Of a stretch of 64,000 nucleotides of DNA, positions 26,466 through 35,031 are shown piece after piece. The notes under the pieces were generated by a model that was given only the letters and a program-made list of their open reading frames with translations, made no database searches and had not been told where the DNA came from. Position 1 is the first letter of the stretch. Each line of letters opens with the position of its first letter. The position numbers were made by a program, and so were the translations under genes. Source of the DNA: Bacteriovoracaceae bacterium (GTDB lineage: Bacteria; Bdellovibrionota; Bacteriovoracia; Bacteriovoracales; Bacteriovoracaceae); NCBI GenBank assembly GCA_947446575.1, contig CANFHC010000011.1, positions 1 through 64,000 of the forward strand. The letters run 5' to 3'.

Positions 26466-27668
26466 CTAATCGATTCCAAATTTTAGAGCTTGAATTCCAG
26501 GTAGAGTGCCGTTTTCGATATACTCTAAACTTGCTCCACCACCAGTAGAAATATGGGACATTTTATCTGAGAGACCAGACATTTTTACTGCACTTACTGA
26601 ATCCCCTCCACCAACTAAAGTGAAAGCTTTTAGCGTTGATAAAGTTTTGGCAATTCCTAAAGTTCCTTTAGCGAAACTTGGATTTTCAAAAAGTCCCATT
26701 GGACCATTCCATAAAACAGTTTTAGCAGACGCCAGGTAATCATTAAAATTTTGTAAAGTAGACGGCCCAATATCTAAACCCATTTGTCCATCGGGAATAT
26801 TAACTTGGTTTATTTCAGAAGGCAGTCCACCGAAAGTGCTCGATACAATATGATCGCTTGGAAGAACAATTTTTCCTTTAGAAGGAGTGTTTAATATTCT
26901 TCTTGCAAGGGAGACATCTTCATCAGTACAAAGTGAAGTTCCAATAGTATGTCCTTGAGCTTTTAAAAACGGATAGGCCATAGCTCCACCGATTAAAAGT
27001 TTATCAACAGACACAAGCAGCATATCGATGATTTTAATTTTGTCAGAAACTTTTGCTCCACCAACGATGGCAACAAAGGGTTTAACTGGATCATTTACAA
27101 CTTTATCAAGAGATTCAACTTCACGTTTAAGAAGTAATCCACCGAAAGCTTTATTCTTGAAGAAAGCATTGATCTCGTAGGTAGAAGCGTGTTTTCTATG
27201 AGCCGCTCCGAAAGCGTCAAAAACAAATACATCACCATAAGTTGAAAGAGTGCGAGCAAAATCTCGATCGTTAGCTTCTTCTTCTGGGTGAAAACGTAGA
27301 TTTTGAAGCATAACAATTTTAGATTCATTTAATCCTAAAAGAGTTTTGATTCCACGATCAAGAGCTGTTTCAGTTAATAAAACTTCTTGGCCTAATTTCT
27401 CTGCTAAGTATTTTGCTACTGGCTCCAGAGAATATTGTGGATCTACTTTTCCTTTTGGACGACCGAAGTGACTCATTAATATAAGTTTTTTTGGTTTGAG
27501 ATCTAAGATCGCTTGGATTGTTTCAATAGCTTCATCAATACGTGTTGAGTCGGCAATTTTTGTTGGATCATTTTTATCCATCGGTACGTTAAAATCAAAT
27601 CTTGCTAAAACTTTTTTATCCTTAGCAAGGGCCTGGAAACTTTCGTCAGTGATATATTTTAAGGCCAT
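26466..27668 (-). CDS. pgk: Phosphoglycerate kinase
   Basis: The 400-residue protein has the N-terminal substrate motif ARFDFNVPM, the basic-patch segment LMSHFGRPKG, FVAIVGGAKVSDKI in the middle, and the C-terminal nucleotide-binding motifs WNGPMGLFE and LVGGGDSVSAV...GGGASLEYIE. It transfers phosphate from 1,3-bisphosphoglycerate to ADP. It starts 3 bp after gapA stops and its end nearly abuts the tpiA start, indicating translational coupling in one transcript. Confidence 0.96.
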   Translation of the reverse strand: MALKYITDESFQALAKDKKVLARFDFNVPMDKNDPTKIADSTRIDEAIETIQAILDLKPKKLILMSHFGRPKGKVDPQYSLEPVAKYLAEKLGQEVLLTETALDRGIKTLLGLNESKIVMLQNLRFHPEEEANDRDFARTLSTYGDVFVFDAFGAAHRKHASTYEINAFFKNKAFGGLLLKREVESLDKVVNDPVKPFVAIVGGAKVSDKIKIIDMLLVSVDKLLIGGAMAYPFLKAQGHTIGTSLCTDEDVSLARRILNTPSKGKIVLPSDHIVSSTFGGLPSEINQVNIPDGQMGLDIGPSTLQNFNDYLASAKTVLWNGPMGLFENPSFAKGTLGIAKTLSTLKAFTLVGGGDSVSAVKMSGLSDKMSHISTGGGASLEYIENGTLPGIQALKFGID

Positions 27669-27671
27669 GAA

Positions 27672-28685
27672 TTAAAGTCCTTTTGAACCGATTAAATTAA
27701 CAAGATCTAAGACGCGGTTTGAAAATCCTGCTTCATTATCGTACCAAGAAACAACTTTTATGGTGTTTCCAATAACGTTTGTAAGAGAAGCATCAAGACA
27801 TGATGAATGTCTCATTCCCATGAAATCTACAGAAACTAATTCTTCTGTTTCGTAACGTAAGATTCCTTTTAAGCTCGTGTCCGCAGCTTCTTTTAAAGCT
27901 GCATTGATTTCTTGCTTTGTAGCTGACTTTTTCAATGTCGCTACGAAATCAGTAAGTGAAACATTTGGAGTTGGAACGCGGAATGAATACCCATCAAGTT
28001 TTCCTTTAAGCTCAGGAATGATTTCTCCAACAGTTTTAGCAGCTCCAGTAGTTGTCGGAATGATCGACATAGCAGCAGCTCTCGCTCTTCGTGGATCAGA
28101 GTGTGATCCATCGAGAAGCATTTGATCTGAAGTGTATGAGTGAACAGTTGTCATGAATCCGTTTTCGATTCCAAAATTGTCATTCAAAACTTTTACGATT
28201 GGAGCCAGACAGTTTGTTGTACAGCTTGCGTTTGAAATAATGTGATGTTTAGTTGCATCGTAAGAAGTGTGGTTAACTCCCATAACAAATGTTGCATCTA
28301 GGTCTTTTCCTGGAGCACACATAATGACTTTTTTAACCGTTCCTCTCAAATGCTTGCCGAGACCTGATTTATCTTTAAAAATACCAGTCGCATCAACAAC
28401 AATCTGCACCCCTAGGTCGCTCCAAGGAATCTCGGAAGGGTCACGTTGAGTAAAGAACTTAATCGTCTTCCCGTTGATATTTAAATGTTCACCTTCCATT
28501 TTTGCTTCGAAACCAAAGCGGCCATGAACAGAGTCATATTTTAGCAGGTGAAGATATTCAGCTGGATTACCTGGATTATTGACTGCAACGATTTCAAAAT
28601 CATTTTCAGCGCGGTTAAAATACTCTCGAAGAACTGTGCGTCCGATTCTTCCCATCCCATTGATTCCGACTTTTACTTTAGTCAT
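27672..28685 (-). CDS. gapA: Glyceraldehyde-3-phosphate dehydrogenase, type I
   Basis: The 337-residue protein has the nucleotide-binding GINGMGRIGR, the catalytic SNASCTTNC with Cys 155, TTVHSYTSDQ with the base His, and the phosphate-site segments PTTTGAAKTVG. It oxidises glyceraldehyde-3-phosphate to 1,3-bisphosphoglycerate. The loop after the second beta strand reads VAVNNPGN, where NAD-specific enzymes usually have an Asp (VAINDL); an Asn here may relax NAD versus NADP preference, which I cannot verify. GGAGG lies 5 bp before the ATG. It heads the gapA-pgk-tpiA-secG transcript and is divergent from the YhaM-like gene. Confidence 0.95.
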   Translation of the reverse strand: MTKVKVGINGMGRIGRTVLREYFNRAENDFEIVAVNNPGNPAEYLHLLKYDSVHGRFGFEAKMEGEHLNINGKTIKFFTQRDPSEIPWSDLGVQIVVDATGIFKDKSGLGKHLRGTVKKVIMCAPGKDLDATFVMGVNHTSYDATKHHIISNASCTTNCLAPIVKVLNDNFGIENGFMTTVHSYTSDQMLLDGSHSDPRRARAAAMSIIPTTTGAAKTVGEIIPELKGKLDGYSFRVPTPNVSLTDFVATLKKSATKQEINAALKEAADTSLKGILRYETEELVSVDFMGMRHSSCLDASLTNVIGNTIKVVSWYDNEAGFSNRVLDLVNLIGSKGL

Positions 28686-28798
28686 AAGGCCTCCAAGGCA
28701 AAACTATTACTAACGTTTATGAATTGATCCTATTTTTTAATTGCCTAAATATGCCATAATGGCGAAGAATTGAATAGCTTAATTCCTAGGAGTTTCAC

Positions 28799-29875
28799 TT
28801 GAACAAAACGCAATTTATTTCCCAACTCAATGCCAAAGACGACGTGCTCTCACCCTTTTTAGTCAAATATATCGCAATCGCGGAGGGAAAAGACGGCAAA
28901 AGCTATTTGAATGTAGTTTTAGCCGATAGCACAGGAGAAATCGAAGCGCGTAAATGGCAAGGTGCAGAGTTGGCCATGCAAAGAATTGTGGCCGGCGATA
29001 TTGTTATTGCGAGTGGCAAGATCAATCAATTCCAAGGAAGAATTCAACTTATCATTCAAGACATGACTCCTCTTTCAGAAGATCAATTCAAGCGTGAAGA
29101 TTATATTCAAAAAGCAGGTACAGCTCCGGAAAAAATGTTTTCCGAACTTCTTGCAATCGTCGAATCATTAGAAGAAATTTATATTCGCGATTTATTAGTT
29201 CTGGTTTTAAACGATTATGAAATTTCAAGACGTTTAAAAATTTGGCAAGCTGGAAAGACGATTCATCACGCTTATCAATCAGGACTTCTTGAACATATTC
29301 TCTCTTGCTCTAAATTGGCCATCACTTTGTCTCCTCATTATAAAGTAAATCGTTCATACGTAGTCGCCGGTTGTATTTTACATGATCTTTGTAAAATTTA
29401 TGAACTCACTGAAGGCCCAATGGTTGACTACACAGACGAGGGAAAACTTATTGGTCATTTAGTAAAAGGACTAGAAGTGGTTGATCACTATGCTGCCAAA
29501 ATAAAAGATTTTCCTTACTCGATGAAATTGCATATTAAACATATTTTACTTTCTCACCATGGGGAATATGAATATGGGTCACCAAAAATTCCCAATACCA
29601 GCGAAGCATATTTGGTACACTTAATCGATTTAATGGATTCTAAAATGAGTTCATTTGAACAAGTTAAAAAAGCGGATTCGAGCACAGGCAATTGGAGTGG
29701 GTTTGTTAAACACCTAGATCGTATAGTTTATAAAAATGAGCTGCCAACTTACCCGCATTATTTAACGGAAGAACATCCAATGCGATCGGACAAAACCAAT
29801 CATTCCAAAGAAAAATCTAATGGCAAACCAACTGCGTTTGCCAATTTATTAAAAGATATAAAAATTGATGATTAG
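28799..29875 (+). CDS. YhaM-like 3'-5' exoribonuclease (OB fold plus HD domain)
   Basis: The 358-residue protein has an N-terminal OB-fold nucleic-acid-binding domain (about 15-90, with SYLNVVLADSTGEIEARKW) and an HD phosphohydrolase domain (about 150-310) with HHAYQSGLLEH, CILHDLCKIYE (His 195, Asp 196) and LSHHGEYEYGSP. This combination is the YhaM/Cbf1 family, which degrades RNA and DNA from the 3' end in the cytoplasm. It starts with TTG at 28799, supported by AGGAG 8 bp upstream and no better in-frame start. A C-terminal Lys-rich extension of about 35 residues is present. It is divergent from gapA. Confidence 0.88.
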   Translation: MNKTQFISQLNAKDDVLSPFLVKYIAIAEGKDGKSYLNVVLADSTGEIEARKWQGAELAMQRIVAGDIVIASGKINQFQGRIQLIIQDMTPLSEDQFKREDYIQKAGTAPEKMFSELLAIVESLEEIYIRDLLVLVLNDYEISRRLKIWQAGKTIHHAYQSGLLEHILSCSKLAITLSPHYKVNRSYVVAGCILHDLCKIYELTEGPMVDYTDEGKLIGHLVKGLEVVDHYAAKIKDFPYSMKLHIKHILLSHHGEYEYGSPKIPNTSEAYLVHLIDLMDSKMSSFEQVKKADSSTGNWSGFVKHLDRIVYKNELPTYPHYLTEEHPMRSDKTNHSKEKSNGKPTAFANLLKDIKIDD

Positions 29876-30047
29876 CTGAAGACTTTTATCCTTCACTTTT
29901 TTGTATGATTGCCCTTAATCTAAGATTATGTGAAACACACACCTTGCAAATTTAAGAAACAAACTTCTTATATAGAGCTAATCAATCAAGTATAGGCAAC
30001 TTTACCCTCCTTTGCTGTCCCCTCCTGATTCACCGTATAATATTTTA

Positions 30048-30995
30048 ATGACGACGGTGCAGAACAAATTAAAAGAGCCTATTAAAAATGAGAATCTAAA
30101 AAATCTCAAACCAATGAATGGCAAAACTCCAAATACGCATGGATTAAAAACTCCAGCCATCCCGACCATTTCTGAGACCGCAAAAACTCTAAACGCAAAC
30201 TCTCCTGAGCCCTCATCTCCAGAAAATCCGGGCCCACCTACAGCTCCTTCGGCGCCTGTGACTGCACCAGAAGCAAGTAGTGCGGCCAGTGGAGTTGCTA
30301 AGGCGTTGGCGAAAATTCCTGTGCTCCCAATTGTGACTCCAAGTGAATCTAAAGATACAAAAAAACTTGAAGAGAAAATTTCCAACCCCAAACTCACTTT
30401 CATTAAAAAACCGGCCGTTATTTTCATTGAAGGATTTAGTGCATTTGGAATTTCTAATGGCGATGGCGTAAAAGATATGGCCGACAATCTCCCCGGTTCA
30501 AAAAGATTTTCTTGGGATGAACAAGATAAAATTGTTGATGAAATAAAAAAACATGCTCCTGATCAACCAGTTGTTTTAGTGGGGCACAGCTTTGGTGGAG
30601 ACAGCGCGGTTGAAATTGCCAATACTCTTAACTCTGTTAAAAATGGGTTTAGAAATATTGATTTAATGGTCACGATTGATTCGGTTGGAATGAATCATTC
30701 GATCATTCCGATGAATGTAAAAAGGAATTTGAATTTTTTCGGTGAAGGAGTTATTCCCTTTCTTCATGGCGATCCCAACGTAGCTCGCAATACCGCCTAC
30801 ACTGAAGTCTTAAATGAATTGCGTTCAGAGTTGCATTCAAAAATGGAAGACTCTCAAGAAGTGCAATTTCAAATTTTCGATTCCATTAATGAAGTATTAA
30901 ATGAGAGCAATCACCCAGATCTTTTCGAAGAAATGCAAAAGAGTGAGATGATGAAATCTATTCTTGGCAGTCTTCCGGCTCATTCGAAACCGTAA
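30048..30995 (+). CDS. Alpha/beta-hydrolase (lipase-like) protein with Pro-rich N-terminus
   Basis: The product has 315 residues if it starts at the ATG at 30048; a TTG at 30012 would add 12 residues, and neither start has a clear Shine-Dalgarno. The first 110 residues are rich in Pro, Ala and Ser and look disordered, followed by a short alpha/beta-hydrolase core: VIFIEGFSAFG, then VVLVGHSFGGDSAVEIA with the nucleophile serine at about 181, as in class-3 lipase-type folds. No signal peptide is seen, so the location is uncertain. Its 3' end overlaps the convergent small-protein gene by 38 bp. Substrate unknown. Confidence 0.72.
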   Translation: MTTVQNKLKEPIKNENLKNLKPMNGKTPNTHGLKTPAIPTISETAKTLNANSPEPSSPENPGPPTAPSAPVTAPEASSAASGVAKALAKIPVLPIVTPSESKDTKKLEEKISNPKLTFIKKPAVIFIEGFSAFGISNGDGVKDMADNLPGSKRFSWDEQDKIVDEIKKHAPDQPVVLVGHSFGGDSAVEIANTLNSVKNGFRNIDLMVTIDSVGMNHSIIPMNVKRNLNFFGEGVIPFLHGDPNVARNTAYTEVLNELRSELHSKMEDSQEVQFQIFDSINEVLNESNHPDLFEEMQKSEMMKSILGSLPAHSKP

Positions 30996-31323
30996 GTTTA
31001 CTCTTATCTCCAGTCCCTTCTACTTGTAAGCAAACAGGAACTTTGTCGTCGTGAGCTTTTGTCAGGTACTCATGCATATTAGGACAATCTGAATATGTAT
31101 CCATATAAACATTATGAGCGACCTTTCCATTATTATAAAAAGTCATCCATCCAACGTAACCACCACAATCTAATATAACTTTTTCGAAAACTTTTGTTTT
31201 AACTTCAAAGGCAAAATCTTTATCTGTAACAGGAATGTAATCTTCCATCATCGCTTTCTCAACTAATTCTGCCTGTGCACCAACTGCCAAGAAAAGTCCG
31301 ACTAAAACAATCACCTTTTTCAT
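30958..31323 (-). CDS. Small secreted protein of unknown function
   Basis: The 121-residue product has a signal peptide (cleavage after AQA, residue 18) and four cysteines in the mature chain (DCGGYV, SDCPN, PVCLQV, EDCQE), which suggest two disulfides in an exported domain. No family is recognised. It overlaps the end of the convergent hydrolase gene by 38 bp. The four-cysteine content agrees with the use of an envelope disulfide system, such as the VKOR-DsbA fusion in this window. Confidence 0.68.
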   Translation of the reverse strand: MKKVIVLVGLFLAVGAQAELVEKAMMEDYIPVTDKDFAFEVKTKVFEKVILDCGGYVGWMTFYNNGKVAHNVYMDTYSDCPNMHEYLTKAHDDKVPVCLQVEGTGDKSKLTVSNEPEDCQE

Positions 31324-31475
31324 AAATAATCCCCGCTAGATTTGTTACTAACCTAGTCGGGCATTCAAAAAAGAAGTTGAGCTTTTTATTTAAAAAAGGT
31401 GACAAAAAAATTTTCTTCAACTTTTTTTATGTTAGGCTATATTGTCTTATTTTATTTGACCGATATGGAGGGTTC

Positions 31476-31700
31476 ATGAAATTCGTAATTTTACTTGCAC
31501 TTATTACTTCGTTCCAAGCTTTCGCACAAACTCAAACAGCACCTGCTGCAGCTCCTGCTCAAGATCATATGGCAGCTCCAGCTGCTGGAGAATCTTCAAT
31601 GGCCGCTCCAGAAGCAAAACATGCTAAAAAGCATGGTAAAGCTCACCATGCTGCTAAGAAAAAGCACCACAAGAAAAAGAAACACCACTCAGCTAACTAG
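31476..31700 (+). CDS. Small exported Ala/Pro- and His/Lys-rich protein
   Basis: From the ATG at 31476, with GGAGG 4-5 bp upstream, the product has 74 residues: a signal peptide cleaved after AFA (about residue 17), an Ala/Pro-rich middle, and a C-terminal third made almost only of His, Lys and Ala (HAKKHGKAHHAAKKKHHKKK). Such a tail could bind metal ions, polyanions or membranes. No family is recognised. A strong terminator follows 9 bp after the stop, so it is probably a single-gene transcript. A longer reading frame from 31377 is rejected because it lacks a ribosome site and would bury the signal peptide. Confidence 0.7.
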   Translation: MKFVILLALITSFQAFAQTQTAPAAAPAQDHMAAPAAGESSMAAPEAKHAKKHGKAHHAAKKKHHKKKKHHSAN

Positions 31701-31708
31701 TGAGATAA

Positions 31709-31736
31709 AAAAGGTCGCGCAAGCGGCCTTTTTTTT
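31709..31736 (+). terminator. Intrinsic terminator of the His/Lys-rich protein gene
   Basis: AAGGTCGC (31711-31718) and GCGGCCTT (31723-31730), with one G-T wobble, form an 8-bp stem with the loop GCAA, preceded by an A run and followed by eight Ts. It is 9 bp after the stop codon of the small gene. Confidence 0.9.
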
Positions 31737-31809
31737 GGTTCATTTAGTTTTTATGAATGCATAAAGATATGTGTATACGTTTTTTTTTACGCTTAAGGGA
31801 AATCTGCTC

Positions 31810-32556
31810 TTAGAATTTCAAGCTATATCGAAGTGCCAATCCCCTAAATTCTTCTGTGGGTGAAAGAAGCAAAGCTGATTTAGGATTTTCATTATTTTTA
31901 GAATTAAGCGAGAGAGAAATACCATAGCTCATTCCTATTGTAGCCCCGGCCATTACGTCGTGGAGATAATGATGATTATCATGCATTCTGCAAAAACCGA
32001 CATAGGAGGCCATGACATAGGCAGGTATTCCTATATACCAAGGATGCTCACTTGCCACAAAGGAAGCGAAAGCAAATGCACTTGTGGTATGCCCTGAAGG
32101 AAACGAGAGACCTCCACCATTAGGTCTTTTTTCATTAGCTGATCGTTTCAATATTTCAGTGATAAGATCAGAGTAAATGGTTGCTTTGGTCATTCCAATT
32201 GCTCTTCTTTTTGACTCCTCATTACTATTGAAATAAAAGTCGAATCCAAATCCAATTGTATAAAAAATATTGGGCAAAATTTGTAAATACTTATTTCCAG
32301 GATCTGTTAAATGACAACAGAATGGACGATCCTCTTGGAGATCATTTTGCATTTTTTTTTCAAATGTATTTTTAAATAAGACAGTGATCAATGTAGCGCT
32401 AGCGCCAATTAAAAGAACTTTTTGAGAATCATCGTAATGAACAGGGGCTGAAAAATCCTCCCAAATACCTGCATATAAATCAAAACTTAAAAGCAAAATG
32501 ATTATAAAAGTAATAATTCTAAAAAAATAAATTAAGCTTTTTTGCTTCGTCGACAT
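31810..32556 (-). CDS. PAP2-superfamily membrane phosphatase
   Basis: The 248-residue protein shows the three phosphatase motifs of the PAP2/type 2 lipid phosphatases: KRSANEKRP (K-x6-R-P), FPSGHTTSA (PSGH) and CRMHDNHHYLHDV (R-x5-H-x3-D type). An N-terminal hydrophobic helix (residues 10-27) and several further membrane segments are present. Family members dephosphorylate lipid phosphates such as undecaprenyl pyrophosphate or phosphatidate on the outer face of the inner membrane. The exact lipid is unknown. A stretch KKMQNDLQEDRPFCC after the first membrane segments is unusual. It stands alone, with a 437-bp gap upstream. Confidence 0.87.
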   Translation of the reverse strand: MSTKQKSLIYFFRIITFIIILLLSFDLYAGIWEDFSAPVHYDDSQKVLLIGASATLITVLFKNTFEKKMQNDLQEDRPFCCHLTDPGNKYLQILPNIFYTIGFGFDFYFNSNEESKRRAIGMTKATIYSDLITEILKRSANEKRPNGGGLSFPSGHTTSAFAFASFVASEHPWYIGIPAYVMASYVGFCRMHDNHHYLHDVMAGATIGMSYGISLSLNSKNNENPKSALLLSPTEEFRGLALRYSLKF

Positions 32557-32993
32557 TTCATACTCTACCTCGATCTTTTAATCTTAGAGTTGAGAGGAAA
32601 AAAATGCTTAACTCACTCGCCAATGAACAAGTACTTAACAACGAGTCAAATCATTTTAAACAAGAGAATTAAGATCATTAATTTGTTTAAAATTGATTTT
32701 ATCAATTGAGTGATATGCTCTTTATTTTTGCAATCATCCATAGGCTTATCCGATCGCAGGCACTGTAGAAAATTAATAAAGCTTTTATAGTTTTTTTATA
32801 TGAACGAGCTACTAGCTTTTTTCTTAACGTAAATTTTTAGGGCATTTTTATTGCAGCTAAGTTCTTCGCTGTTGGATATTTCACTTTTTTTGATAGTGAG
32901 AAATTATCCATCTAAGAATTAATACTAAAAATTTCGAATCGCAAATGATTGCCAATTATTTTTTGGTAAGTTCTATAAACAAGGAGGTCTGTA
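32557..32993. other. Intergenic region between PAP2 and lectin genes
   Basis: This 437-bp AT-rich gap lies between divergent genes. It shows a short inverted repeat AGCT-act-AGCT at about 32811-32820 followed by six Ts, which may be a weak terminator, and an AAGGAGG at 32981-32987 that is the ribosome site of the lectin gene. I see no convincing reading frame or RNA gene. Confidence 0.45.
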
Positions 32994-33965
32994 ATGCGTT
33001 TTAAATTTAGTTTGCTTTTTTTAACTCTCTTTCTGCTTATTTCAACTTCTGCTGTAATTGCTAGTCCTGATAGTAGTGAAGACAATTTAATATCTAATAC
33101 TACCTATTCTGATAGTGAGAAAGTTGATACTACTTTAGCAAATCTTCAAGCTCCCATTTGGTCTAACTGGTTAAGCATTGGAGGAGTTGGTACTTCTGAT
33201 CCAGCCTCTTGTTCACGAACTAGTTTTAAGTTTTCAGTTTTTGTCAGAGGAGTAGACAATGCTCTTTGGTTTAGAACATGGAATGGTTTTTCCTGGACTC
33301 CTTGGAGCTCACTCGGTGGAATTCTGACCTCATCACCCGCAGTCGCCTGTAGAGGCTCCAATCGAATGGATGTCTTTGTGCGAGGAGTGGACAATGCTCT
33401 TTGGCAAAGAACTTATGTTAGTGGGGCATGGTCTGTTTGGAAAAATTTAGGAGGAGTATTAACCTCTGGTCCAGCCGCCTCTGCTTGGTCTGGGAATCGA
33501 CTTGATGTTTTTGTTCGCGGGACTGACAATGCTCTTTGGCATAAATGGTCTGCCTCAGGACTTTGGTCTGGATGGGAGTCTTTGGGAGGAATTCTTACGA
33601 GTGATCCTGGTGTGGCGTCTTGGGCAGCTGGAAGATTAGATGTCTTTGTTCGCGGTACTGACAATACTCTTTGGCACAAATGGTTTAATGCAGGCACTTG
33701 GTCCGGATGGGAATCTTTAGGAGGTGTTCTTACATCTTCACCAGACGTAGCATCTTGGGGAGCTGGACGCTTGGATGTCTTTGTACGTGGAACTGATAAT
33801 GCGCTCTGGACAAAAAACTTTAGTGGCGGAATATGGTCAGGATGGACTAGCCAGGGAGGAGTTTTAACTTCCGGTCCTGGTGCAAATTCATTAGCTGGTA
33901 AAAGTTTTCTAGTCTTTGTTAAAGGAGCAGACAATGCCATCTGGTATAAAGGTTATAAAAATTAA
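32994..33965 (+). CDS. Secreted PLL-type beta-propeller lectin, six repeats
   Basis: After a signal peptide (cleavage near VIAS, residue 24) and a Ser/Asp-rich spacer, six near-identical repeats of about 45 residues follow from residue 55 to the end. Each has the frame W-S-x-W-x-S-L-G-G-x-L-T-S-x-P, then R-L-D-V-F-V-R-G-T-D-N-A-L-W. This is the pattern of the Photorhabdus PLL/PHL lectins, seven-bladed propellers that bind fucose and methylated sugars between blades. Here only six units are counted, so the fold may have six blades or a strand swap. It is preceded by AAGGAGG, 6 bp before the ATG, and followed by a terminator: a well-expressed single gene. It could recognise glycans on prey or hosts; that is an inference. 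Confidence 0.87.
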   Translation: MRFKFSLLFLTLFLLISTSAVIASPDSSEDNLISNTTYSDSEKVDTTLANLQAPIWSNWLSIGGVGTSDPASCSRTSFKFSVFVRGVDNALWFRTWNGFSWTPWSSLGGILTSSPAVACRGSNRMDVFVRGVDNALWQRTYVSGAWSVWKNLGGVLTSGPAASAWSGNRLDVFVRGTDNALWHKWSASGLWSGWESLGGILTSDPGVASWAAGRLDVFVRGTDNTLWHKWFNAGTWSGWESLGGVLTSSPDVASWGAGRLDVFVRGTDNALWTKNFSGGIWSGWTSQGGVLTSGPGANSLAGKSFLVFVKGADNAIWYKGYKN

Positions 33966-33987
33966 TTCAATTAACTAATTAAATAAG

Positions 33988-34012
33988 GGCCTAATCTGAT
34001 TAGGCCTTTTTT
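33988..34012 (+). terminator. Intrinsic terminator of the lectin gene
   Basis: GGCCTAA and TTAGGCC form a 7-bp stem (33989-33995 and 34001-34006) with a 5-base loop, followed by TTTTTT, about 25 bp after the lectin stop. Confidence 0.85.
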
Positions 34013-34062
34013 CCAATGGGTTCTACATGGAGTTATATTCTGAAAAAAAATTTTTATGATCA

Positions 34063-35031
34063 TTATTTAGCAATATTTCGCGGTGACTCGGAATTGACTT
34101 CAGGATTTTGATCTAATGGTTTTGAACTTCTCCTGATGCTTGAATTCACGGCAGTCGAAACGCTCTCAGGTGGAGCCTCTTTTCTGCGAACACCTCTGGA
34201 CTCCAAAATCTTGGCCACCATGGCTTCATTTCCCGCACCTAAGCCAGCGTCTAAAAATTCCATGATTGAAGCCTCACGCCCAGGCTGCCAGGTGGCCTTA
34301 GGTGGATTTGCATTTTTACAAGTTCTTCCTTCATAGAGACCGATTGCCGAGCCCAGCCGCCCAGGTGAATTGGTATTATTAGGAGTAGCATGAACATTGG
34401 GGTTCACCATACCGGTGCCCAATTTTGTTCCACCGTTATTTGTAATGAGAGTTTCATTTTTAATGAATTCACCCCATGGCACTTGTCCCATATGCTGGCC
34501 CCTAGCGGCTCCATCGTTGGCATATCCATCTGGATTAGGTTCAATCATTGCCATATTAGGTCCAGAGTAAGAGTCAGAGCAATAATTAACGGCCTCTGAT
34601 GCTTTATATTCATATTCATCACGCAACCCAAGAGTATGTAGGTATTCATGAAGCATCATTGTCGATGGAGAAATAGAAGTTATAACAGCCACACTCCCTC
34701 CGCTTCCACCATAATTTGGATTATCTTTGACAACCAAAACCTGATCAACACCTCTAGAAGCGGCTTCACGTGTTATGTCTTGAGTATCACAACCAATTAA
34801 TCTATCATTACCTAAACGTGGACCACAATTAAGGCTAGCACTAGCTACGGATTTTATTTCAATTTCAATTTCAAACTGGCTAAAGGGATAAGTGGTTTTA
34901 AAAGAGTTGAGAACATCGCGGGCCTTTACTTCATCAGGCTGGTCAGTATAAATGGAAATTTTATAGGCAAAAGCGCTGGAAATGCAAAAAGGCAGAAGTA
35001 GAATAACGAAACTCTTCATATGCATTTTCAC
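34063..35031 (-). CDS. Secreted M64-like zinc metalloprotease
   Basis: The 322-residue precursor has a signal peptide ending in SAFA (residue 22). The zinc site is MLHEYLHTLGLRDEY at 127-140: HExxH (His 128, Glu 129, His 132), with the third ligand probably Asp 138, and the GLxDEY that marks the IgA-peptidase M64 family. Cysteines in NCG, GCD, YCS and TCKN suggest disulfides in an exported enzyme. The C-terminal tail of about 50 residues is Ser/Pro/Asn-rich. It may act on host or prey proteins; the specificity is unknown. It begins with GTG at 35031, overlapping the stop of the upstream small gene by 4 bp, so the two are translationally coupled. Confidence 0.83.
   Translation of the reverse strand: MKMHMKSFVILLLPFCISSAFAYKISIYTDQPDEVKARDVLNSFKTTYPFSQFEIEIEIKSVASASLNCGPRLGNDRLIGCDTQDITREAASRGVDQVLVVKDNPNYGGSGGSVAVITSISPSTMMLHEYLHTLGLRDEYEYKASEAVNYCSDSYSGPNMAMIEPNPDGYANDGAARGQHMGQVPWGEFIKNETLITNNGGTKLGTGMVNPNVHATPNNTNSPGRLGSAIGLYEGRTCKNANPPKATWQPGREASIMEFLDAGLGAGNEAMVAKILESRGVRRKEAPPESVSTAVNSSIRRSSKPLDQNPEVNSESPRNIAK

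Noticed and set aside
30002-30487. 161-codon minus-strand frame
   Set aside because: Antisense of the Pro/Ser-rich start of the hydrolase gene, with no ribosome site or family match.
33146-33940. Two minus-strand frames across the lectin repeats
   Set aside because: They mirror the periodic lectin repeats and lack start signals; the plus frame has a signal peptide and family motifs.
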